From: an uncultured Clostridia bacterium
GTDB taxonomy: Bacteria; Bacillota; Clostridia; Oscillospirales; CAG-382
Reading direction: 5' to 3'
DNA length: 10,522 nt
Assembly: GCA_947305675.1 (NCBI GenBank)
Contig: CAMZED010000052.1
Span: 1-10,522 of the forward strand
Below are positions 1-6,720 of the stretch, in pieces (position 1 is the first letter of the stretch; the number at the start of each line of letters is the position of its first letter). Below the pieces are notes generated by a model, which did not search any database, was not told the origin of the DNA, and worked only from the letters and a program-made list of their open reading frames with translations. Position numbers and translations under genes: made by a program.

Positions 1-1466
1 TCCGCGGTATCCTTTACAGTAGCGAGAGCCGAAACTATATCGGTGCTTCTTGCGGAAGCGAGGCTTCTGAACTGGCCTTTTATGCCGCCGATATTGTAGC
101 ATTCGCCGAGGTCGTAAACGATGTTGGAGAAGATGATATCGAGCATCTCTACACTGTCGGTATCATAGGACGCGTCTTTGAGAACGAGGTTGACGTCGTA
201 ATAAGCGTGCGTAATGGTGTTCTTGGCATATGCGGAGCAAGCGTCGATCATATATGCCGAGAAGTCGATATCAAGCGCGGATTTGGGTATCGCGATACCT
301 GCAACTTCGCTGCTTCCGCAGTAGCTTACGTATTTTTCCTGTGTCTCGTCATAGAGCGGACAAGGAAGAATACCAAACACAAGGTCGGAGTTTTTGCGGA
401 GCTTTGTGGTAGCAGAGAAAGCGGAAGGTCTGAACAGAGCGTGGCCTTCGGAGAAGAGCCTCAAAGATTCCACCCAGATATTTGAAGCGAAAGCGGGATC
501 GCTGGCGAAAATAAGCCAATCGTCTCCGTTTGCATATTCATCAAGAAGGTTGGTCGCAACGTTGATTGAGCGCTGTTCCTGACCGATCTTGAGATAAGGC
601 ATGTCATCGCTGTCTTTGTCGACGATAAGTTCGCCGGTCTGGCCCCAGAAATTAAAGGGATCGTCGTAAGTTGTCAGCATGCCATAGGTGTTCTGGAACA
701 CGTCTTCGTTGGTGGTGCTGGAGACGGCTTTGCCCATTTCCATAAGTTTATCGAAAGTCCATTTATGATTCCTTACGAGGTCATAAGGATTTTCGAGGCC
801 GTAGTTCGTTACCATTTCTTTGTTGAAAAGTATGGAAGGCGAGCAAACTTTGTTAAGAATAGTGATATCGCCGGTGGTGAAATAAACCTGGTTGTGGATC
901 GAGAACGCTTTGGTCGCGTTTGCGTCGTACCAGGGGGCGTAGATATCAAAATTCTCTATCGAGGTGAGGTCGATAAGCATATCCTCGGCGGCGAGGTCGG
1001 CGAGTACCGTCATGGTCGGCATTATTGCGTCGTAATCGCCGAGATTGTTGGTGATATCATTTCTGATATCGTTTGCGATGCTGTTGCTTCTGACCACTTC
1101 GAGTGTAACGCCGTAAATCTGTTCGATCAAAGCGTTGCGCTCTTTAACGGCGTCGCCCAGAAGATCGCCGTAAAGACCGCTGGTATCTTCGCCGTAGGTG
1201 AAGTCGTCGGACTGATAAGTACCTGCAACGTCGCCTCTTACAATAATCCTGAAAGTCTTATCGCTAAGATCTTTGACTTCGTGCTTCGGTACCCACTTGC
1301 CGTTGGCGTCCTGCCATTCGCTGTTGGGATTGACAGAAGTTTCGGGTTGAGATTCTTCGGTTTTGCCGGTTTCGCTTGTCTGAGAAGTTTCGGCAGTGTT
1401 GTTGCAGGCTGCCAGAACCGAGAGCGCAAGCGCGATCAGCAAGAAAATTGCGATGAATTTTTTCAT
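1..1466 (-). CDS. ABC-transporter extracellular solute-binding lipoprotein (3' end outside window)
   Basis: At least 488 residues are encoded before the frame runs off the left edge with no stop. The protein opens MKKFIAIFLLIALALSVLAAC, a lysine-rich n-region and hydrophobic core ending in a lipobox (LAAC, lipidated Cys21). A Ser/Thr/Glu-rich linker (about residues 22-50) follows, as in Gram-positive lipoproteins tethered outside the membrane. The mature part (for example 'YDAIMPTMTVLADLA', 'YAPWYDANATKAF', 'GMLTTYDDPFNFWGQ') reads like family 1 extracellular solute-binding proteins that deliver sugars or other solutes to an ABC permease; the ligand cannot be inferred. The ATG at 1466 has GGAGG at 1476-1472, five bases upstream. 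That site lies within the last codons of leuA, whose stop ends one base before this start. No permease or ATPase gene is visible; they may lie beyond the left edge. Solute-binding role fairly sure, substrate unknown. Confidence 0.85.
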   Translation of the reverse strand, partial: MKKFIAIFLLIALALSVLAACNNTAETSQTSETGKTEESQPETSVNPNSEWQDANGKWVPKHEVKDLSDKTFRIIVRGDVAGTYQSDDFTYGEDTSGLYGDLLGDAVKERNALIEQIYGVTLEVVRSNSIANDIRNDITNNLGDYDAIMPTMTVLADLAAEDMLIDLTSIENFDIYAPWYDANATKAFSIHNQVYFTTGDITILNKVCSPSILFNKEMVTNYGLENPYDLVRNHKWTFDKLMEMGKAVSSTTNEDVFQNTYGMLTTYDDPFNFWGQTGELIVDKDSDDMPYLKIGQEQRSINVATNLLDEYANGDDWLIFASDPAFASNIWVESLRLFSEGHALFRPSAFSATTKLRKNSDLVFGILPCPLYDETQEKYVSYCGSSEVAGIAIPKSALDIDFSAYMIDACSAYAKNTITHAYYDVNLVLKDASYDTDSVEMLDIIFSNIVYDLGECYNIGGIKGQFRSLASARSTDIVSALATVKDTA

Positions 1467-1467
1467 A

Positions 1468-2991
1468 TTAACCTCCATAAATATTTTCAGTAAACATCGC
1501 TCTGTTTATAGCATTTATATATGCTTTAATGCTTGACTTGATTATATCGGTATCGACGCCTTTACCGACGAATTCGTTTTCGCCGTCCTCAATGCGGACG
1601 CTGACTTCGCCGAGCGCGTCGGTTCCGCCCGTGACGGCTTTGATACCGTAGTTGATCAGTTTAAATTCTTTCCCCGCTATACGGTTCAGTGCGTTGAAAC
1701 ACGCGTCTATCGGTCCGGCGCCGATCCCGGCTTCGGTAAAACATTGCCCGCCGCGGACGACGTTGATCATTCCCATAGAACTGATCGTATCGCCGCACTG
1801 GATCTGATAGGAAACGAGTTCGAATCCATCGTGGATGTGTGAATCGATTATCGCTTCCTCGACCAAAGCCCTTATATCGTCGTCGTCGACGGTATTTTTG
1901 CGGCTGGAAAGATCTTTGAACGCTTTGAACGCCGATTCGACGATTTCGGGAGACTGTTTTATATCGAGCTCGGCGAGTTTTTCCTCGAACGCGTGATGCC
2001 CCGAAAGTTTACCCAGAACGATCTTGCTCGACTTGATGCCGACCGATCTTGGGTCTATTATCTCGTAAGTACTGCGTTCGTTCAGCACGCCGTGCTGATG
2101 GATACCAGATTCGTGCGCGAACGCGTTTGAACCGACGATTGGTTTGTTCGGCGGCACGTAAACGCCGGTAACCGACGATACGATATTGCTTATGCGTGAA
2201 AGGAGTTTTGTATCGACCGAGGTTTTGCACCCAAAGACGTCGAACCGTGTTGCCAAAGCCATAACGACTTCCTCGAGCGAGGCGTTCCCGGCGCGTTCGC
2301 CGATCCCGTTGACGGTACAGTCGAACTGCGAAGCGCCGTTCTGAATCGCCGAAAGCGTGTTGGAAACAGCAAGGCCGAGATCGTTGTGGCAGTGGACCGA
2401 GATCGGAACCGATCCGCAAAACGAATCGTCGATCCTTTTAATAAGGGCTCCGAATTCGGCAGGCGTCGAATAGCCGACGGTGTCGGGGATATTGATCCTT
2501 GTCGCGCCGTGCTCGACGGCGAGTTTTAAAACTTTTATAAGAAATTCCGGATCGCTCCTGCTTGCGTCCTCCGCCGAAAACTGAATATCTCCGTAAACGG
2601 TTTTTGCATAGTCGAGCGAAGCGGCGACTTTTTCGAGCAGTTGTTCGCGGCTTAAACCGAGTTTATAACGCAGATGCAGGTCGCTTGTAGCAATGAAAAT
2701 GTGAAGAAGACCTTTTTTGGCTTTTGAAATAGCATCCGCCGCAACGGCGATATCGTTAATGTCGCACCTCGCAAGCGCGGCAACGGCGGATTCGCTGACG
2801 TTTTCGGATATCTTTTCAACGGCTCTTCTGTCGTTTTTGGAGGAAGCCGGAAAACCAGCCTCTATAAAATCGACGCCGAGTCTTTCGAGGTTGTAAGCGA
2901 TGCGCAGCTTGTCGCCGATATTAAGGCTTACGCCCGGCATTTGTTCGCCGTCGCGCAGAGTTGTATCGAAGACTCTTATCATTCTTTGCAT
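1468..2991 (-). CDS. leuA: 2-isopropylmalate synthase
   Basis: Condenses acetyl-CoA with 2-oxoisovalerate to 2-isopropylmalate, the first committed step of leucine synthesis, in the cytoplasm. The 507-residue protein has the full family architecture. The HMGL-like TIM barrel starts with DTTLRDGEQ (residues 9-17, catalytic Arg13 and metal-binding Asp14), and carries the metal-binding HCH (His200, His202) and GERAGNASLEE with Asn236. A linker region with AHESGIHQHG follows, then a C-terminal regulatory domain (about 385-505) with GAGPIDA, which in the family mediates leucine feedback. Length and the 'DGEQ' motif fit LeuA better than citramalate or homocitrate synthase. An in-frame ATG at 2997 exists, but GGAG at 3003-3000 is only 2 bases from it and 8 bases from the ATG at 2991, so 2991 is preferred. 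The upstream gene ends at 3051; the solute-binding gene follows after one base. No leuBCD and no leader peptide or T-box is seen nearby. Confidence 0.95.
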   Translation of the reverse strand: MQRMIRVFDTTLRDGEQMPGVSLNIGDKLRIAYNLERLGVDFIEAGFPASSKNDRRAVEKISENVSESAVAALARCDINDIAVAADAISKAKKGLLHIFIATSDLHLRYKLGLSREQLLEKVAASLDYAKTVYGDIQFSAEDASRSDPEFLIKVLKLAVEHGATRINIPDTVGYSTPAEFGALIKRIDDSFCGSVPISVHCHNDLGLAVSNTLSAIQNGASQFDCTVNGIGERAGNASLEEVVMALATRFDVFGCKTSVDTKLLSRISNIVSSVTGVYVPPNKPIVGSNAFAHESGIHQHGVLNERSTYEIIDPRSVGIKSSKIVLGKLSGHHAFEEKLAELDIKQSPEIVESAFKAFKDLSSRKNTVDDDDIRALVEEAIIDSHIHDGFELVSYQIQCGDTISSMGMINVVRGGQCFTEAGIGAGPIDACFNALNRIAGKEFKLINYGIKAVTGGTDALGEVSVRIEDGENEFVGKGVDTDIIKSSIKAYINAINRAMFTENIYGG

Positions 2992-3007
2992 TCTCATAGC
3001 TCCGTTC

Positions 3008-3040
3008 CCCGCCCCGAAGGAACATATCCGGCCGGGCGGG
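3008..3040 (-). other. GC-rich hairpin just upstream of the leuA ribosome binding site
   Basis: In the 53 bases between the isomerase stop and leuA, the minus strand carries CCCGCCC (3040-3034) and its exact complement GGGCGGG (3014-3008) around a 19-base loop. It ends 4 bases before the leuA GGAG. No T-run follows, so it is not a standard terminator. It may be an mRNA stability or processing element that tunes leuA relative to the first gene; that function is inference. Confidence 0.4.
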
Positions 3041-3050
3041 AAAATTGATC

Positions 3051-3842
3051 TTATTTTTCGAGCGGGATGTTGAGCGCCGAAAGTTTGCCCTTAAGGAAAT
3101 CGACAGCCATGCCGATATCCGCGGCGGGGTTATCGCCTACTTCGCGTTCGATGGTGAGATATCCTTTGTAGCCGATATCGTTCAGAGCCGCAAGGTATTT
3201 GTCGAAATCGACTCCGCCCTGACCAAGAGGAAGTTCGATCCAGGTGGTATCACCGGTCTTAAGACCGTCTTTTGCGTGGGTATGAACTATGCAATCTTTA
3301 AGAGTGTAGACAGCCTGAACGGGATCGTCGCCCGCGACCATAACGAGGTTGGCGGGATCGAGATTTACGCGCAAACCTTTGGCGCCGAGCGAATCGAGGA
3401 ACGATTTAAGCACAACCGCTTTTTCGGTCCCGGTCTCCGCCGCGAAATAAGAACCGATGCTGTCGGCGTAAACGGCCAGTTCGCGGGCGTTTTTGCGTAT
3501 CTTTTCCATACGGGCGTCATCAGTTTCATAAAGATGCCCGATGTGGGTGGTCACGATATTGCAGCCGAGTTCCTTTGCTTTGTCAAGCACGCGTTTGGAT
3601 TTTTCAACGATGGTGTCGTCGTCAAGATCAAGACCGAAGTCACCGCATATTGCGGAGAAAACAAGACCGTTGGAATTCATAATGTCTTTGACTTCTTTCA
3701 GTTTGTCGCCGACAAGGTTCTCAGCGGTAAGGTCACCGGCGGTGACGTACTTCTGCACACCGCTCACACCGAGGTTTGCCGCCGCTTTTATGCTTTCGGC
3801 AAAAGGAAGACGGAAGGAATCAGATATAAGACCGATTTTCAT
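3051..3842 (-). CDS. sugar phosphate isomerase/epimerase (xylose-isomerase-like TIM barrel)
   Basis: A 263-residue single-domain protein of the AP-endonuclease-2 / xylose-isomerase-like superfamily, whose members isomerise or epimerise sugars, sugar phosphates or inositols with a divalent metal. It opens MKIGLISDSF, the usual first barrel strand. It keeps the expected metal ligands at strand ends: Glu136 in AAETGTE, Asp162 in VNLDPAN, His187/His189 in VHTHAKD and Glu232 or Glu234 in TIEREVG. Length is typical (250-290). ATG 3842 has an AAAGGG ribosome binding site at 3855-3850, 7 bases upstream. It is the first gene of the leuA-lipoprotein operon, with a promoter at 3878-3906. Its place next to a solute-binding protein suggests carbohydrate catabolism, but the substrate is not readable; ribulose-5-phosphate 3-epimerase, tagatose epimerase, hydroxypyruvate isomerase and inosose-related enzymes share this pattern. 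Confidence 0.88.
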   Translation of the reverse strand: MKIGLISDSFRLPFAESIKAAANLGVSGVQKYVTAGDLTAENLVGDKLKEVKDIMNSNGLVFSAICGDFGLDLDDDTIVEKSKRVLDKAKELGCNIVTTHIGHLYETDDARMEKIRKNARELAVYADSIGSYFAAETGTEKAVVLKSFLDSLGAKGLRVNLDPANLVMVAGDDPVQAVYTLKDCIVHTHAKDGLKTGDTTWIELPLGQGGVDFDKYLAALNDIGYKGYLTIEREVGDNPAADIGMAVDFLKGKLSALNIPLEK

Positions 3843-3877
3843 GATTTTTCCCTTTCTTAAAGAAAAATGTTTGCTTT

Positions 3878-3897
3878 ATATTATTGTAAAATAATAT
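3878..3897. repeat. AT-rich perfect inverted repeat over the operon promoter
   Basis: ATATTATT (3878-3885) and AATAATAT (3890-3897) are perfect complements with a 4-base centre GTAA. The repeat lies downstream of the YfbR-like gene and overlaps the -10 region of the next operon. It could be a repressor site or a weak AT hairpin; chance is possible in such AT-rich sequence. Confidence 0.4.
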
Positions 3898-3906
3898 TTT
3901 TGTTAA
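3878..3906 (-). promoter_or_regulatory. Sigma-A-type promoter of the isomerase-leuA-lipoprotein operon
   Basis: On the minus strand, TTAACA (3906-3901) is followed after exactly 17 bases by TAATAT (3883-3878), about 25 bases upstream of the ribosome binding site of the isomerase gene. The -35 matches consensus at 5 of 6 positions, the -10 at 4 of 6. An A/T inverted repeat (3878-3897) covers the spacer and the -10 box. Confidence 0.55.
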
Positions 3907-3914
3907 TTTGAGGT

Positions 3915-4490
3915 TTATTTGAGTATCGAATCGATGGGGAGATCGAACGCCGGAAGGAATTTATCGATAAAGTAATCGGCTTCCTCGCATCGCATATTTG
4001 CAAGAGCGTTAAGCAGCCGTTCGCCGGCGTCGATGAACTCGTTGCTGCCGTAACGCAATTCTTCGCGGCATTTGATGTAAGCCGATATCCTGTCGGCGGC
4101 TTTGATGAGTTTGTGCTCATCGGCGTTCTGTTGAAACATACGGCTGTAATCTTCGGATAGTTCCGCGGGAAGCATACCCATAAGTTTTTTGATCGAAGCG
4201 GATTCCACGGCGTCGTAAGCCGACTTCATTTCCTCGCTGTAATATTTGACCGGGGTCGGAATATCGCCGGTGAAGATCTCGGGTACGTCGTGATACATCG
4301 CTTTTACGGCGATACGTTCGCAATCGTAATTTTTGGAAAACATTCTGTTCCCTATAAGAGCGAGCGAATGAGCGATAAAAGCGACTTCGAGAGAATGCGT
4401 AGAAAGTTTGTCGGGTATAAGCGAATGCATAATGCCCCATCTGTTTATATGCTTCATTCTGAAAAGCATTGCATAAAACCCGTTATCCAA
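3915..4490 (-). CDS. yfbR: YfbR-like HD-domain 5'-deoxynucleotidase
   Basis: The 191-residue protein resembles E. coli YfbR along its whole length (family length about 199). YfbR hydrolyses deoxyribonucleoside 5'-monophosphates and takes part in dNTP pool balance, including the route to dUMP. Visible hallmarks are INRWGIM (Arg17-Trp18), His32 in STHSLEVA, the HD pair His67-Asp68 in MYHDVPEIFTGDIPTPVKYY with Glu71, and the distal metal ligand Asp133 in KAADRISAYIKCREEL. The start is TTG at 4490, backed by GGAGG at 4500-4496 with a 6-base gap; the first in-frame ATG (codon 8) would have no such site and would remove part of the conserved N-terminus. It is a single-gene unit with its own near-consensus promoter (4558-4586), divergent from the MurE-like gene. 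Family assignment is confident; in vivo substrate preference is inferred from the family. Confidence 0.92.
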   Translation of the reverse strand: MDNGFYAMLFRMKHINRWGIMHSLIPDKLSTHSLEVAFIAHSLALIGNRMFSKNYDCERIAVKAMYHDVPEIFTGDIPTPVKYYSEEMKSAYDAVESASIKKLMGMLPAELSEDYSRMFQQNADEHKLIKAADRISAYIKCREELRYGSNEFIDAGERLLNALANMRCEEADYFIDKFLPAFDLPIDSILK

Positions 4491-4557
4491 AACACTCCTC
4501 CGGTTCAGCGTGATTCAAATTGCACAAAATTACTCACATTAAAAACAATTTTGCATT

Positions 4558-4586
4558 ATTATATCACAAAAAACAACTGTTGCCAA
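4558..4586 (-). promoter_or_regulatory. Strong promoter of the YfbR-like gene
   Basis: Minus strand TTGGCA (4586-4581), 17-base spacer, then TATAAT (4563-4558): 5/6 and 6/6 matches to the sigma-A consensus at ideal spacing. Expected transcription start is near 4551, leaving a leader of about 60 bases before the TTG start. The -35 box lies inside the palindrome at 4580-4598. Confidence 0.8.
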
Positions 4587-4598
4587 GTACCTTGGCAA
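4580..4598. promoter_or_regulatory. Operator-like perfect palindrome overlapping the -35 box
   Basis: TTGCCAAG (4580-4587), a 3-base centre TAC, then CTTGGCAA (4591-4598): perfect 8-base arms with GC content above the surrounding AT-rich region. One arm contains the -35 hexamer of the YfbR-like promoter, a position suited to a repressor dimer. Neither strand has a T-run on its 3' side, so it is not an intrinsic terminator. The regulator is unknown. Confidence 0.55.
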
Positions 4599-4646
4599 AA
4601 AAATTTGTTTATTAATTCGTAATATAATAAAAAAATAAAAATCGTC

Positions 4647-4675
4647 TTGCATTATCGCCGATATGTGATTATAAT
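4647..4675 (+). promoter_or_regulatory. Promoter of the MurE-like gene
   Basis: TTGCAT (4647-4652), 17-base spacer, TATAAT (4670-4675). The -10 is perfect and the -35 weak (3/6). Transcription would begin near 4682, giving a short leader before the GGAG (4699-4702) and the ATG at 4710. A further TATAAT at 4623-4628 lacks a convincing -35. Confidence 0.6.
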
Positions 4676-4709
4676 TAATAATGACCAATTACAGAAACGG
4701 AGTTTTTGT

Positions 4710-6173
4710 ATGAAATTAAGAGAAATTCTTCATGATATCGATTTCAAATGCGGTGCTTACGACAGCGCGCTGTTCGTAAATGACGTTGTCTACGATTCGC
4801 GCAAGGCCGACGAGAACTGTATTTTCGTCTGCATAAAAGGTTTTCAGGTCGACGGTCATTCTTTTGCGATGCAGGCTTACCGTCGCGGCACAAGGATATT
4901 CGCAGTTGAAAAGGAGGTTACTCTTCCCTCCGACGCGGTGATAATAAAAGTCGATAATACGCGGCGTTTTCTGGCTCTTGCCTCGGCGAACCTATTCGGC
5001 AGACCCGCCGATAAGCTCAATATTATCGGGATCACCGGGACGAAAGGCAAAACCAGCACTTCGTTTATGTTAAAGAGTATTTACGAATCCGCGGGGCACA
5101 AAGTCGGCGTTATCGGATCGACGGGAGTTTATATCGGCGATAAAAAATACGACATCGACAACTCCACTCCGGAATCATACATACTTCACAAGTATTTCAA
5201 AGAGATGCTTGACAGCGGATGCGACACCGCCGTTATCGAAGCGACTTCCCAGGGGTTCAAACTCGACAGGACATATGGAATACGTTTCAACACCGGGATC
5301 TTCACAAATCTTTCACCCGACCATATCGGCGCGGCGGAACATTCCGATTTTGCCGATTATCTCGCCTGCAAAAAACTGATTTTCAAGCAATCGGATAAAA
5401 TGATCGTCAACCTCGATACCGATTATTACAGCGACATTATCGCTGGGACCGAAGGCGATCACGTCACTTTCGGCGCGACCGACAAAGCCGATTACCGCTT
5501 TTCCGACCCTTCTTTTACGACCGGCAAAAACCGGCTTAAGACCGAGTTTAAGTGCATTTGTAAAGACGGTGAGGCGATCGATATCGATCTTAATACTCCG
5601 GGGTATTTCTCGCTTTACAACGCCGCGGGAGCTATCGCGGCGGCAAGAGAAGACGGGATCGCCGTCGAAGCCATAAAAGAAGGTCTTTCCTCGGCTTTTG
5701 TAAAAGGAAGGATGGAAATTGTTCCCGTCGGGAAGGAATACACCGTTATAATCGACTTTGCCCATAATGAATTCAGCGTTAAAACGCTTTTCGATACCAT
5801 ACGTCTTTATTCCCCGCGCAGAATAATTTCGGTCTTCGGATGCGGAGGGAACCGCTCGAAACTGCGCCGCTATTCGATGGGCGAAGTTATCGGCCGAAAC
5901 TCGGATCTTTCGGGTATCACCTCGGATAACTCGCGTTATGAAAACGTCGAGGACATAATTGCCGATATCCTTATCGGGATGAATAAGACCGACGGAAAAT
6001 ATGAGATCATTCCCGACAGACGCAAAGCGATAAAATACGCGCTTGAACAAGCGGGCGAAGGCGACGTTGTGCTTCTGATCGGCAAAGGCCACGAGATGTA
6101 TGAAGAGATAAACGGCGAAAAGCATCCGTTCGACGAGCGCCAGGTAGTTAGAGAAGCGCTTGGAATCGAATAA
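4710..6173 (+). CDS. murE: MurE-family Mur ligase (UDP-MurNAc-tripeptide synthetase type)
   Basis: A 487-residue Mur ligase with all three domains. The N-terminal UDP-binding domain (about 1-100) has VVYDSRKADENCIFVCIKG. The central ATPase domain has the P-loop GITGTKGKTS (107-116), STPES (152-156), IEATSQG (176-182) and the probable carbamylated Lys221 in DYLACKKLIF. The C-terminal domain has DFAHN (349-353), FGCGGNRSKLRR (376-387), SDNSR (405-409) and GKGHE (458-462). MurE adds the third amino acid to UDP-MurNAc-L-Ala-D-Glu using ATP in the cytoplasm. The canonical EVSSH, DYAH and DNPR motifs appear here as EATSQ, DFAH and DNSR, which suggests a paralogue whose amino acid or substrate may differ. 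The open frame extends upstream to a TTG at 4647, but that overlaps the promoter; ATG 4710 has GGAG 7 bases upstream. It is probably cotranscribed with the zinc-ribbon gene 42 bases downstream. Confidence 0.88.
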   Translation: MKLREILHDIDFKCGAYDSALFVNDVVYDSRKADENCIFVCIKGFQVDGHSFAMQAYRRGTRIFAVEKEVTLPSDAVIIKVDNTRRFLALASANLFGRPADKLNIIGITGTKGKTSTSFMLKSIYESAGHKVGVIGSTGVYIGDKKYDIDNSTPESYILHKYFKEMLDSGCDTAVIEATSQGFKLDRTYGIRFNTGIFTNLSPDHIGAAEHSDFADYLACKKLIFKQSDKMIVNLDTDYYSDIIAGTEGDHVTFGATDKADYRFSDPSFTTGKNRLKTEFKCICKDGEAIDIDLNTPGYFSLYNAAGAIAAAREDGIAVEAIKEGLSSAFVKGRMEIVPVGKEYTVIIDFAHNEFSVKTLFDTIRLYSPRRIISVFGCGGNRSKLRRYSMGEVIGRNSDLSGITSDNSRYENVEDIIADILIGMNKTDGKYEIIPDRRKAIKYALEQAGEGDVVLLIGKGHEMYEEINGEKHPFDERQVVREALGIE

Positions 6174-6215
6174 GCATTCGAGCATCGTCTTGCCGTCCCG
6201 GAAAGGAGCAAAGTT

Positions 6216-6662
6216 GTGTCTGATCATATTGTAAAAATAACAGCCTCTAATCCGTTTTTTAGAGCAAATTCAAAAAAGTTGGATAAGGCAGTAAAATATC
6301 TTAAAAAGCACATTGTCGGCAGCATCATAACCGGCGAAATCGAAACAGCGCCTCAATTTGTAGACTGCGGCAGTAATCTCGACAGAATAATCTGCCCGTT
6401 TTGCAAAAATGGTCTTACAATGGATTGGTGGAGCACTGTGATGGATGAACGTTATGCAGATTCGTTTATCAATCTGAATATTATTACTCCCTGCTGCGGT
6501 AAAGAGACAACCCTTAATGATCTCGTGTACGAGCTTCCTTGTGCCTTTGCCAGCACGATTATTAAAATTGAAAATCCCGACGATAAGCTTTCCGAAGATA
6601 TGATTTTAAAGGTAGAAAAAATAATCGGATCGCACGTTAAAATTATTAACGCACACTATTAA
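6216..6662 (+). CDS. Small zinc-ribbon-like protein of unknown function
   Basis: 148 residues, GTG start at 6216 backed by AAAGGAG (6202-6208) with a 7-base gap. No family is recognised with certainty. It has no signal peptide or membrane segment. The centre holds a probable metal-binding knuckle pair: Cys60 and Cys63 in ICPFCKNG, then Cys93-Cys94 in TPCCGKETTLNDL, separated by a Trp-rich stretch (MDWWSTV). The flanks are a lysine-rich N-terminal helix (about 18-33) and a charged C-terminal region ending VKIINAHY. The gene follows the Mur ligase closely with no terminator between, so it is likely the second gene of that transcript, yet it is visibly more A/T-rich than its neighbours, which may mean separate origin. 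A cytoplasmic metal-binding or immunity-type protein is possible, but no role is supported. Confidence 0.75.
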   Translation: MSDHIVKITASNPFFRANSKKLDKAVKYLKKHIVGSIITGEIETAPQFVDCGSNLDRIICPFCKNGLTMDWWSTVMDERYADSFINLNIITPCCGKETTLNDLVYELPCAFASTIIKIENPDDKLSEDMILKVEKIIGSHVKIINAHY

Positions 6663-6673
6663 TAATAGTTTAT

Positions 6674-6714
6674 TATTTTATTTCGACTTGTTTTTTATAT
6701 TTTATTTTGACTTG
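6674..6714. repeat. Two 17-base AT-rich direct repeats, 24-base period
   Basis: TATTTTATTTCGACTTG (6674-6690) recurs at 6698-6714 with one difference (C to T). They fill the 58-base gap between the convergent zinc-ribbon gene and trmB. A weak A/T inverted repeat AATAATA/TATTATT (6661-6667, 6671-6677) precedes them. No GC-rich terminator is present here. Confidence 0.45.
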
Positions 6715-6720
6715 ACGTCA

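Noticed and set aside
765..1493. Plus-strand frame of 242 codons opposite the solute-binding lipoprotein
   Set aside because: The minus-strand frame is continuous to the window edge with a signal peptide, lipobox and ribosome binding site; the plus frame has none of these.
2998..3050. Leader peptide, T-box or leucine riboswitch before leuA
   Set aside because: The spacer is only about 50 bases, has no run of Leu codons, no T-box consensus and no terminator. The region upstream of the operon (3843-3914) is also too short.
3045..3860. Plus-strand frame of 271 codons opposite the isomerase
   Set aside because: It is an antisense shadow; the minus-strand protein has the metal ligands and a good ribosome binding site.
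4580..4598. Palindrome read as an intrinsic terminator
   Set aside because: On the plus strand it is followed by A, and on the minus strand the T-run precedes it. It also overlaps a strong -35 box, so an operator is the better reading.
4647..4709. Upstream TTG extension of the MurE-like protein
   Set aside because: The extra 21 codons overlap the -35 and -10 boxes and lack a ribosome binding site; ATG 4710 has a well-spaced GGAG.
5313..6227. Minus-strand frame of 304 codons opposite the MurE-like gene
   Set aside because: It mirrors the ligase coding sequence, which carries all Mur motifs; the antisense product shows no family features.
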